A stretch of DNA of 64,000 nucleotides from Pyrenula massariospora (lineage: Eukaryota; Ascomycota; Eurotiomycetes; Pyrenulales; Pyrenulaceae): positions 1,178,001 to 1,242,000 of the forward strand of contig JAGFMI010000003.1 in the NCBI GenBank assembly GCA_021030905.1, written 5' to 3'. The notes under the pieces are model-generated. The model was not told where the DNA came from. It made no database searches and saw nothing but the letters and a program-made list of their open reading frames with translations. Both the position numbers and the translations under genes were made by a program. This document shows, one piece after another, positions 10,991 to 21,699 of this stretch. The stretch's first letter is position 1, and each line of letters begins with the position of its first letter.

Positions 10991-12400
10991 TATTTTTTAG
11001 CTGTTATATATTTTAGAGCGTATAATAATTACTGTAGAGCTTTAAAAATGTTATATAATAAAAAAATAATATTCGATCGAGGCTCGAGCGCGTTATAAAA
11101 GATTTTTAAAAATTAATTAATCTTTCTCCGCGGTTATATAGGTAATATTTATATACGCTTTATAAATAACGTCTATAAATATTTTATAAATAATATTTAT
11201 AAATACTTTTAGATAACGTCTAGGAACGTTATATAGATAATGTTTATATACGCGATCGATATTATTTAATTAGGCGCTTATAAAATTAGAATAGGCTGGC
11301 TTAATGGTCTTGGCCTATTTTGCGGCTTTATATTCCTTTAGAAGTTATTTATAATTTTTTTTATATAGATAATTATACGCTCGTTTATTTTTAAGCGTTA
11401 TATATATTTCTTTTAAATTTAAATATTTATATAAAAAGATGGTGAAGATCCTCGTATATTTATTAAATATTAAATTAAATATTTTAAGTGTGGTATTGCG
11501 GATATAATTTTATAAAATTCTATTTATTTATTTAGAAGCAATTTATATAGAGAAAGTATTAAGAAAGTTTTTAATATCTATAAGATTTTAAATTTTTGAA
11601 ATTTAATATTTAAAAACTTTAAAATAGATATTTTATTAGGTAGTAAGTTAAATATTTAAATTGATACGATTTTTATAAATTTATATAAATATATAATTAT
11701 AGTGTGCGTATATGATTTCTTTTTATTAGAAATTAATAAACATTATAAACTTTTTTAAGGTTTAAATAAACATATATAGTGAGCGAATTTTTATATTTTT
11801 TATTTTATATTTTGTTGTAAAGAGCAGCTAAAGATTAATCGATGTTATAATTGTAGAATTAATAGTTTAATATTAATTAAATTGGCGCATTTAGTGAATA
11901 TATTTTTAATTATATTGACGATTTAAGTAGTTCATTTTAATATATAAGTCCGCCTCTTTGGACCGATTAGGTATTCCAATATGTATAGAATTCTTATTGG
12001 GTTGTATAGGCGCGCGCTCTAGCAGAGGAGCGAGTATAGGCGCAGCTGGTGCGCGCTCTATTGCTTAATTAAAACTTTGTAAAGTGCTTTGCGAGCTCTA
12101 GAGGGTCTGTATAGAGCTCTACGAGCTTTATGTAAATATCTATTGCTCGGGGTCGATTTTATTCTATATTTAAAGATTTTTAGCTGTATATCGAAGCTCG
12201 CGAATCCATTTAGGTTAATTAAAACGGCTATTAAGTTTGCTGTTAATGGTAACGGTAGTTTATACGTGATTTATCGCAGAATCGTAAAGAAAGTGGAGGA
12301 ATAAAAGTATATTCGTTTTCGTTTAATTGAAAATAGTTTTATCGTTAGAGAGGATTTATAAAATTTTTAATAAAAAATTAACGTTAATTGGGTTTATAAC

Positions 12401-12522
12401 TGTTAAATGATGGTAAGGGCAGGTTTAAATGAATATATGATTACTGCCTATCTAGTCTATATAGAGGTATGCGAGTAGACAGAGTTTTTAATCCCTGCTC
12501 GGCCTACCTGCTCTGCTTGATA
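12401..12522. repeat. Right LTR (122 bp)
   Basis: Begins TGTTAAATGATGG and ends CTGCTTGATA. At the LTR start this copy carries T/A where the left copy has C/G, while in the 3' half the left copy carries the T/A forms, so both copies were mutated independently. Confidence 0.9.
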
Positions 12523-12527
12523 GATGT

Positions 12528-13464
12528 ATAAATAGCGTCTTGACAGGTCGTAATGTGATCTTCCAACCACAACTAGTGATGCAACTATCACATGTTGAGG
12601 TATTGGTCTCAAGCAACATGATGCCCCAGTCTCAAACAAGAATAAACCGTGGCGGGCCAGATAGACATTGGAAAGAGTGGCCTAGGAGTCTTAGGGATAA
12701 ATATAATGGACTTGAAGCTCTGAACTGGGAATGTAAGTGTGGTGGTATCTCAATGTAAGGAGCCAAAGGTCATTATATATTGCTATGGGTGTGTATCATA
12801 GGGGTTGTTTGAAACCTGTCATCCCATATTCTGTATAAGCCAAAGAGGAGAAGCTGGAGAGCAAAGTGAGTCTACAGTATGAGCAGCAAAAATAGTTAGT
12901 TAGGTAAGAGCTTGAGGCGAGGATTTCTATAAAGCATCCTCCTCGTCGCCTTCGCCTCTGTCTTCCGCCATCTCTGTCAGAACCGCCTCTAATGCTCGAG
13001 GAAGCGGCTTTAAAGCGTTCATATTAAGGCAAAAATGAATTAAATGCAGCTTGCAATGCAATCATTGTAGATAATCATTGTTCCAGAAGCTGAACCAGAG
13101 AACGATCTTACGTTATCGACATGTGGGCCATGCCCAATGCTACCTGGCTTATCGCTACGTGGCCGCTAGCACAAGCATGCTGTCAAAATTGAAGAGGAGA
13201 GAGGAAGCGTGGCTTGTGGAATAGCGGCCGGGCCAGAGTAAATATACGTAGCTATTGCCCAGAGTGCTCTTCTTTTTCCGTTGTGGCTACCCTCGCACCT
13301 TCCTTACAGTACCTACTACCTTCCCCCTTAGGTACTTTCTTGACATAACCTTACCCTCAGATCCAAAAGGTCCTCCAGCGACATATTCGTACAAGGTAAA
13401 TTCTATTCCAAAAACACTTTCTTGCAGCAATCCTCACATTCTTCCGCTTCTGCGACTTTCTAGT
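12528..13464. other. Intergenic, no gene seen
   Basis: Base composition returns to normal right after the target duplication. The ORF at 13255-13557 overlaps the 3' end of the Clr5-type gene on the other strand and is probably its shadow plus trailer. Confidence 0.55.
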
Positions 13465-15983
13465 TCACTCTCTTTCTCTGGCCTCTTCTTCCATACTACC
13501 ACGTTCGTCTCGGAACATTTTCTGCATTACCATGTACAGCCAATAACCGACATCTAGTAACTCTGTCGTTATTTGTTGAGGTGGTATTTTGCACCATTCG
13601 ACTAAGAAAAAACGGCTGTCGTGAGATACTTTTTCCGGATTGTCTGTGCAGCGCTCCATAAGGAGAGATAGCAGTGAAGAGCTTGAGCTTTCTTTCCCCG
13701 GCATGGTGTAAAACATACCCAAGAAAAAAAACGATAGTAGTCTGTCATGCCCCTCAAAATCTTTATCGGTCTGTAGATATCTTAGGACAGCTTGTAATCG
13801 GTTTTCTTGGCAGATTGTAGGAAGTTCTTGATCTGAGCACGTTCCCGTGTCCTCACTGGAAATGAAGTAGAAGAACAACGCTGTTGCCTTCGTACGTACA
13901 AAATCATCAGCAGCTGGATCATAGAAACCAAGAAGCGGAGTTTTTTCGAGAAATTTCAGAGGCTTGAGAACATGAGAAACTTCTTTGCAAATCATTCCGA
14001 ATTCGAACGACGTACAAAGCAGGTTTGAGACATATCCGTGTTCAAAATCAAGCTGAAAAATTTCGTCAAATACTTTACGAAATACTGCCAGCGATTTGAT
14101 GCTGTGGTTCTTCATTATCCTTACAATTTCATCACCCGTGGACCTGTTCCAGTAAGGGTCTTTGTGCTCTTCTTTCCAATCCAAGAGATTCCAGGGCATA
14201 AGCACGCGGTATAACTCAACTCTTTCACAATGACTGAGATGCGGCTCAACCAAATTTTCGATGAACTGAACGATATCAAGGCGAAAGCCAACCCAGCAAA
14301 CAATGAAGATGATATATTTGAGAGCTTCGGACAAACACCAGCGAACATCAACTGAATACTCAAGGCTAGGAATAGTATTTTTTCCCACGTCGTGTAATAT
14401 GCTGCTCGCTATATCAATGTTTTCAATCTCTTTTTCAATGAGGTTTCCAAAAGGCGATGGACGGCCAAGATTCATGGGCATTTCATCCATATGGGATAGA
14501 ATAATGAGATGTTCTTGCTTCTTTTGATCATGTATCATTTCGGCTTCAAAGGTCGAGCGTTTGATAATCAACCTTGGCAAAAAAATAGTAGTCAAGTCCA
14601 TCATTGCTTGTTGATAGTCTACCCAAGCAGTTGCACGCGTTGAGTGTTCAATCCAGTCACCGAACTTCATCCACCAAGGGAAAGGCGAAAGACTTGGACT
14701 GAGTGATCCGAGAGTTGGTTCTAGTTGTATCGATCGACTGCAACCACTGCTGTGGATGATAATGCTTTGTATTGCTGATTCTTCTGGGCTTGAAGAGCCT
14801 GTCATGACTCTTGTAACTTCATTTGCATTGGTAGCTGGTCCTTTGCAATCCGATTCTGCTAATGCTTGGGGAGATTTTGGTGAAAGGTTGAACCACAGGT
14901 CCCATCCTCTTCCGGACGAAACACTCACAGCGTAGCCAGCAGATGCTTTCTTGGAGGGTGTCAAATTGTTGGAAGCTGCTTGAAGACTGTGGTTAGAAAG
15001 CCGACCAGAGAGGACTACCTCATCAATTTCATCGTCTATGACGTTTCTATTTGTGTCCTGCGCTTCTGGTGCTTGGACTTCCGTTGGGTATTGGTATAGT
15101 GATGTCGCAGGCTCTGCAGTTCGGATAGATATGTACGATGGAGTAGCTAATTTCAGTTAGCAATGCTTCAAAGCTAGTAAGGGTATACTTTCGGGAGTCT
15201 CTGGTCCTCTTCTTAGATGTCCCCTTCTTGAAGCGATCTATTTTGCCCTTGTCGACAGGCTGGCCATGGACAAAACATTGGTAAGTTTTGTTCGGATCTT
15301 CAAGCAGACGCGCTTCTTCTTTTCGCTGCGCGTGTATTTTATCTCTCTCCTTAATATTTTTCTTGAAACTCCAAGCGCGCTTCTTTTCTTTCAGCTGGGT
15401 CTCACTGTTAAGGTATTAGTTACTCTTATTAATAAGGTCATTGTATGATCGAGTACGCAAGAGGAGGTTATATGCTCTAGGAAGGATGTATGAAAGCTGG
15501 AGATGGGTAAAGGCATGAGATGTTGGCAAATCAAAGAAAGGCTATAAAATCTGCAGTAAGGAAGATCAGGAAAGCAGAGCGTGAAGGACTCAATATGTCT
15601 CTAGCGGTTTGTGACCCGCTGGGAACAAGATTAGAGGCGGCTGAAGGGAAATTCGACTTTACTTACAAGACGGACATTCTAAGATCTTCTTCGATCTTTT
15701 CTACAGTCTGCTTCAAGGTCTTGCCCTCTTGCATATGTACTTTGTCGACTAGCTCCTTGACCTGAGCCCAATCATCATCAGACATGGGAGGCATCTTGGC
15801 GTATCGTTTTGGCTCATTGAAGTTAGCATCTGCATTGCTATTGCCATTGCTATTACTATTCGTAGCGAGCGGTCCGCATTGCTGGGTAGGGTAAGGGCCA
15901 TGCTGGTCTCGTTGCTGCTGCTTAGGTTGGTTCGCTTGTTCCTTCGGCGCCAAGAGTCTCTGTTTCTTGAATACTGGCTGCAT
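13465..15983 (-). CDS. Clr5-domain protein, large uncharacterised C-terminus, possible frameshift
   Basis: Exon 1 (15983-15667) encodes a Gln/Asn-rich leader, then the start of a Clr5 domain (about residues 64-105: MPPMSDDDWAQVKEL, QEGKTLKQTVE). A consensus GTAAGT donor and a 262-nt intron join it to exon 2 (15404-15189), which completes the domain (SVFETQLKEKKRAWSFKKN) and carries the usual downstream FVHGQPVDKGKIDRF segment. A third block (15146-13465) runs open for 560 codons to the stop and has no domain I recognise. The apparent 42-nt intron 15188-15147 has a good branch site (GCTAAC) and TTAG acceptor, but the splice is one base out of frame by my count. Clr5 domains occur in fungal proteins of unclear, possibly nuclear, function. 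Confidence 0.75.
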
Positions 15984-17502
15984 GCTGAGAAAGTGTCAGA
16001 GGCGTCACAGACGAAAGACTGGACAATGGGCAGATAGGTAAAATGAAAGACAGCAAAGTGTTGCGCTGAACACTTGAATCTTTCGATCAGGAAATCGAGT
16101 CGCTTTGAAGAAGAAAGTTTGACATGCGATCTTGAGAGATTTATATATTTACCTCAGACTTCCAAAATTGAGTGCTATTCGCTGAGTTCGAAAGTCCTTT
16201 TGGCTTTCTGATTGGCCGAGAGCCTTTTGTGTCATTGGTTGAGAACCTTTTGCAACCGCCTCGGCATCACGTCATCAGCTACTTGGTGACACTAAAGCAT
16301 CCAAGAGAAGCATCCAGCATGCACAAGAAGTGCGGGGCGTCTATCGAGTGGACAAACATTTTGGCTGGGCTTCTAGTTGCACATACGAGGGCCCTGAAAA
16401 GAACGCTTAAGCCCTGGTCCATTTCGGGTACTCGTAATCCACAGCCCTGCAGGTTCCCTGCCCGTGCACATCTCCGCAGTCGCCCACAACCTCGTCAGCA
16501 GCGAGATTATCGATAAACGAGGAACATCCCGTGTGTCAAAATACCGCATCGAATTCCGGACATTGGTTGGTCATGAGCAATCGTCGAGCTTGGTCTACTT
16601 ACAATACTGTAGGTTTGCTTCAATGATGCACCTAGATGCTGCTAGCGCATATTAGTCTCTCCCCTCTGCTGCTAGCACAACGGTGTCTTTGGGGACAACC
16701 AGCTGTGGGCAGGATTAGTCACAAAGATAAGAGACAAGCGTTATCAACACATATCGACGAGATACGAGCCTTCCCAAACCGACACCAGAACGATTGCGAT
16801 GATAGAGAAGGATCGGCAGTGATACTTCAATAGGTTACGGCATGTTTTATTATATAGAGACTGGGCGTCCCAAGCGTATACAGGAGCGGCCGACCCTTAG
16901 CGTCATGTCTAAAGTGTGGTATTCTTATATTGGTATCAATGCCCGTGCCACTATTCTAACTAACTTAAAATCAGATTGAATCGTGTCAAAGCAAGTACAC
17001 TCAGAGTCCAAATTTTCCCGAAGGAGCTGCAGTCAGTTTGTGCTGCCTACCAGATTCTTTTAGCATAATACTCATTTTTCAAACCTAGTACTTACTTGCT
17101 GGAAGGAAGGGAAGAGGGCCAAGGGAGATGGTATATTCGGTTTTTGAATACCTGTCCTTCTTTCTTTGCTCCCCTCTTTCCGCAGAGTATGTCGATAAGT
17201 CTGAAGTCTCCATGCAGCAACAATGCTGTATTTTGATAAGATTCTTGTTCTGATTTGACTTTCGTAAACAATTGAACTCCAGATTCACCTATGGGAGACA
17301 CACCATGACGCTAGTCAACGAAAGTACGAACATTAAGTCTCTGTTCTGTAGCATTCTGTACCACTTTAATCCTGTCTTCCTATCTGTCATTGTTGTCGTC
17401 GTCGTCGTCGTCGTCGTTACTTTGGAGATACCGAAATTCCGCGCCCATACATTCTCCCTTACGAGTCTCTATCCCCATCTCTCCGCTCCGCCCGCCGAGA
17501 AA
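15984..17502. other. Intergenic with a (GTC)n microsatellite
   Basis: No gene I can support. The 114-codon frame at 16172-16516 has no resemblance to a known protein. A GTC trinucleotide run of seven perfect units spans 17395-17415. Confidence 0.55.
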
Positions 17503-19116
17503 CTAAATCCTTTCCAAAATGCCCCGGTTTGCCCGTTCAACGTCCCTGTCGAGCCGCCACCCACGATCGGCCAGATAGGCCAGCAGGCCGAAGAACGCGT
17601 AATTGGCCGGATTGGTTTCGCGGCCGACGGGACTTAGCGCCCGGGCCTTTTCCCAGGTAACTGCGGGCCCGGTAATGGTCTGGCTCCACCAGAGCTCTTG
17701 GTCAGGGACTAGGGGAATGGACGATAGTCCTTGTGTTAGCGGTTGATCTTCAAGAAGAGGGGTATTCAAGGAGAAGGGGATAAAGTCACGCCTTGGGGGA
17801 GACTAGACATGTGCAATGTTGATGTGGTGGTACTGATGCAGAAAGAAGGGCGGCCCTGGAGAGGGCTATTTTGCTTTGGACTTAGGGATGGAGGAAAGGA
17901 GTTCATTTGGCGAATTACTAAGAGCTAAGAGTTGACTCACGGTCTAATGGTGGTAAGTACCAGAACTGGTCATAGAATGTGTCAGCACGCATGGGTAGAG
18001 GTTAGGAGAGGGAAGAAATCAGGTTAGGCCTACGTGATGTAAGAGCACAAAAGGAGTCAGGGCGCGGAAAAAATTGATGGGTGCAGAGTACAGATTCGTT
18101 CGACTCGGAGGACGCAGCACACTGAGATCAATTGTATCGGGTAAAGTGCCAAGGCTGGCCATGCCCATAAGGAATTGAGAGCGGCATATCTTGAAGGCAA
18201 ATACGTTTTAGTCAGTCGGACGTGTAAAGGTTCAGGCCGTGTAACAGACCGTCGTTGTAGCTCTTAGGGGATTTTGCCCTCGGGAAGCATGACCTCGTAT
18301 AATATTTCGGAACGTTGCGGCTTGAGGAGGTGGGGAAGCTTGACAGCCAGCGGAATTGCCTTCCCAGATCCGGTTATCTTGATCGAACCATTCTTGAAAT
18401 TGTAAATTGCCATATCCTGGTGGTGACCGCCGTTGTTGATCTATGTAGGAGCTTGGGTATCGAGGAGGTGGATCATTCCGAAGTCTTCGTCTTAGGTTGC
18501 CATTTCTATCTGTACTTCGACTACTGTCGTCGCAGTAATATCGAAAATTTGACTGGTTTCGATCGTTTGCTTCAACCATTCCAGTTATCCTTTGGAAATA
18601 ACCTAGATATTCAGACGCTTCAGATGGCCATTACTTGCTATTTTGCAGATGGGTACTTATTACGTCCAATCTGAACCATAAAGCCTTCCAGACCGTGTCC
18701 TAAACTGTCAGCATATCGCTCCCCTTCTTCTCTTGACATAAAGATTTGATTAAAATGGTATACGGTTAAAGGATCTGGAGAGTCTGCAAGTAATTTGTCG
18801 CTGGCACTGCCTGCCCACAATAAAAAATCTTCAAAGCTCGTTTGAAAATTCAATGCCTATCTCCATTAGTTGCGAACGAGGTCTATTCTGTCTAACGATG
18901 GTGGAATTATGAAAATAAGATACCGTGGTATCGGTGGTGCAATGATGGCTGATTACTTACTAGACGTCGGCACGATTGATCAATCCAATATGTACACGGT
19001 CCTTCGTTTAGATTCTCACAGGGTGCACTCACTACTACCGGCGTGAGTAACAGCAGCCAAAAGGCAAGCAGTATTATGATATTGTAATTGGAATGTAATA
19101 AAATGGATTTAAGCAT
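17503..19116 (-). CDS. Secreted protein resembling fungal M35-like metalloproteases, active site apparently lost
   Basis: Predicted exons: 19116-18961, 18856-18664, 18602-18250, 18189-18034, 17965-17941 and about 17752-17503; all joins keep phase. The start has a classic signal peptide (residues 1-31, ending VVVSA) followed by CENLNEGPCTYWIDQSCR, a cysteine-rich opening I associate with fungal secreted proteins of the lysine-specific/deuterolysin-like group. Conserved-looking blocks are DPLTVYHFNQIFMSREEGERY, split here across residues near 80-100, and the C-terminal NPANYAFFGLLAYLADRGW. Where a zinc site HExxH is expected (after FVLL) the frame gives HHFWY, so both Glu and second His are missing. 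The last three exons, especially the 25-nt one, are uncertain. Could be a non-catalytic secreted effector-like protein. Confidence 0.5.
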
Positions 19117-20084
19117 CGTTATTGCGTGGAAAGAAGCTGACTGTATGTCACAGTGGCGGGGGGCACATTCAGCACATACGTATCACAGTAGACCTCGAAG
19201 ATATGGGTCTGTTCTTCGCATAATGCTAATGTACGAGTGACATCAATTGGCGAGGAAACAAACTCTCTATAAACGAGAATTTGAACGACCCATTAGAGAT
19301 TGGAGGCATTGCCACCTGGGACCCACCTTTTGGAAGATCGGCCAACGTCCGTGAAACCTTTGCAAGAAAGGCTGTGTTATCGGCAAAATCGCCGATAGCT
19401 CCATTTATGAGCTTGTTTATTTAAACAAGATGTGTTTCTGGCTCAAATATTCATTATAAGTACTTGCATCGTTGAAGTATGCTTCGTGTTGTGGTTGCAT
19501 CTACCTGGGTTTGGCTTCTTCATAACGTTTTTTGACGACCCCGCCTTTTCGATGGTCTTACGACGAGGAAATTTGCGCGATTTTCTTTTCAAAGTTTCAC
19601 GGCTCACTTATCATCAATTCCGAATTCAATTCATCCAGATTGCTGATCTTAAGAATCAAAGTCAATCAGACGGGAAAATGAGAGCATTCAATGTGAAGGT
19701 TTATAAGTGTATTATACGAGTCGATGATCAAATTTGACGGCAAGCTGATTCGACCATCCCCGTCACTTGCTCTATATAATCAACGAGAATTAAGATCTAA
19801 TGCCTCAGCGTCTAATTATAATCTGCCATAGTATGGGCGACTCAAATGCGAGTCTTCACGCACACCAAACCTGCACTTCTAACCTCTAGCTGTTCTCTCA
19901 GTGCTTCTTTCTCAACGCTTCACTACGATCAGGACATTGTTTCTCGAGATCGTTGGCAACCATGAAAACCATACCCTTGCTGCCTTGCTCAGTGACTCCG
20001 GACACACGAAAACAATTCGCATCCAAGATAGAAGATGACTTATAATGCATCACAAGGAGGAAGTTTGCCTTGCAGTACAATCTT
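19117..20084. other. Intergenic, no gene seen
   Basis: A 101-codon plus-strand frame (19432-19737) has a hydrophobic start but no family resemblance and AT-rich codons. I treat it as chance. Confidence 0.5.
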
Positions 20085-21699
20085 TCACCGTACACCGTTT
20101 GGTACCGCTGCCTCTCTCCTCATCTTTCCCGCCTTCCTCCGCGCCCCAGCATATCTCCATTGGACGGCCACAGGGATTAATGCAACTACCTGAACAAGAG
20201 CACAGATTGAAAAAGCCCAGCCAATCCCGGTGCTATGTACCATCGGCATCACAAGACTGGTTCCACCCGCAGCGAATAAGCATCGAGCGAGATTCAGGCT
20301 TGCGCTCGCCGCGGCGCTTCGATCGTGGAAGATATCAACGAGGTAGGTCATAATCACTGACTGCGTGGAGACGAGGGTCCAGCCCGTGATGAAGGTAGAT
20401 ATAATGGGAATCGCGATGGGAACTTGAGAGGGATACTGAATGGTCCAGCCGAAGAGGGTGATGGACAGACATTGGACGATGGCGAGGATGGGAACAAGTC
20501 GAAGACGTGCCTTTTCGAGCGGGAAGTTATCTTCAGGTTGTGTTGTGGAATGGGAGAAGGTGTTATCCGTTCCGTTATACAACCGAGTCAACCGAGCTTC
20601 ATATTTGGCTTTAACTCGATGGTAATCTTTATCGAGGATCTTCCCGCTGACTACTGTGCCGATCATAGAGCCCACCCCGTTGGCAAGGAATGTTAGCCCG
20701 ATTTGAGCTTCGCTGAGATGATAGCGTTCCTTGAACAGAGACGACATCGCGGTGATGCTCATTTGCCAGATGGTGTAGTAAACGGCCAGGAAGACGATAA
20801 TGGGAGCTGCTTGTTTGCTGCTCAGGATGCGAAATGGTCCAAGAAGGTGAATACTTTTCCTTGGCGCGAGCGGCGGAGGATCTGCTTCACGATTCCAGAC
20901 CACTTTGGAGGTATTTTGATAAACGGAGAGGGGATACATGGCGATAGGGTCTGTCGGTCTTCGACTTCCGTTTGCAACAATCGACCTCAGCGTCTCAGGG
21001 AGGACAACAATCAAGAGAAGCAGAAAGACGCCGCTATAGACAGCCAGCACCCAGAAGATCGTCTTCCACCCCAGAGATCCAGCAACAGCACCGCCAATGA
21101 CTGGCCCAACGGCAACAGGCACAAGCATTCCAGCCTGAAAGATCCCCATATAACCACCGCGCTCGGCGCGAGTCGTAATGTCCCCGATCACGCCGGATCC
21201 GATCGCGATCGTGCTTGCGCTCCCAGTGCTCTGCAAGCATCTTAAGACGATGAGAGTGGCGTAGTTCTTCGTCTCAGCGAGGCCGACACAGGCGCCGAAG
21301 AACACTAGAAAGGTACCGCAATACGCGATTCGGCGGCCTCTGACATCAGATATAGGGCCCCAGAGGCTGGGCGCGAGGCCCTGGAAGATGAGATATGATG
21401 TCACCGTGAGATTAACGAGCTCTACGGAGACATTGAGGTCCTTCGCAATGGTGGGGAGTGCGGGAAAGTAGATGTTGGACGCGAAACCGGAGACTACTAT
21501 CGTCTCAGCTGACCGAGAACATCTCAAGCCGAGGAATTGTAGACCTACATGTCGCAGCGGTCGAAACGATGCCAACGATCAAGGCTTTTTGCCGCTTGTC
21601 GAAGATGCTGTCAGGTTCTTCTGGAGTTGACGCCGCTGATGGCGGCGGTGAGCTGGGAGCCGCCGCCGAAGCTTCTTCTGGCTTGTTCTCAACTAGCAT
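20085..21699 (-). CDS. MFS transporter, DHA1 drug:H+ antiporter type
   Basis: Exon 1 (21699-21549) and exon 2 (21493-20085) joined over a 55-nt intron give 519 residues. The first 40 residues are a Ser/Pro/Ala-rich cytosolic tail. MFS motif A appears as GPISDVRGRR between TM2 and TM3. TM5 carries VGPVIGGAVAG, matching antiporter motif C (G-x8-G-x3-GPxxGG) of 12-TM DHA1 exporters. A long charged loop follows TM6, and a second 6-TM half ends near the C-terminal Arg-rich tail. The family exports small hydrophobic compounds from the cell; relatives include yeast Qdr and Dtr1 proteins. The neighbours give no hint of the substrate. Confidence 0.92.

Larger units (their letters stand above)
10864..12527. 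mobile_element. Small LTR retroelement, RIP-decayed, with target duplication
   Basis: Two direct repeats of exactly 122 bp (10869-10990 and 12401-12522) flank 1,410 bp of very AT-rich DNA. A 5-bp target duplication GATGT lies immediately outside (10864-10868 and 12523-12527), the hallmark of retroviral-type integration. The repeats differ at 15 positions by my alignment and every difference is a transition, as expected of RIP. LTRs begin TG and end TA; the standard CA end could have become TA by the same process. No gag or pol frame survives; the best internal frame (12089-12304, plus) matches nothing I know. Total 1,654 bp with short LTRs fits a TRIM-like non-autonomous element. Confidence 0.9.

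Noticed and set aside
12089-12304. 71-codon frame inside the LTR element
   Set aside because: Only a short fragment in RIP-affected DNA; no gag or pol motif can be identified.
19432-19737. 101-codon frame with hydrophobic start
   Set aside because: Could be a small secreted protein, but composition and codon use look random and there is no homology.
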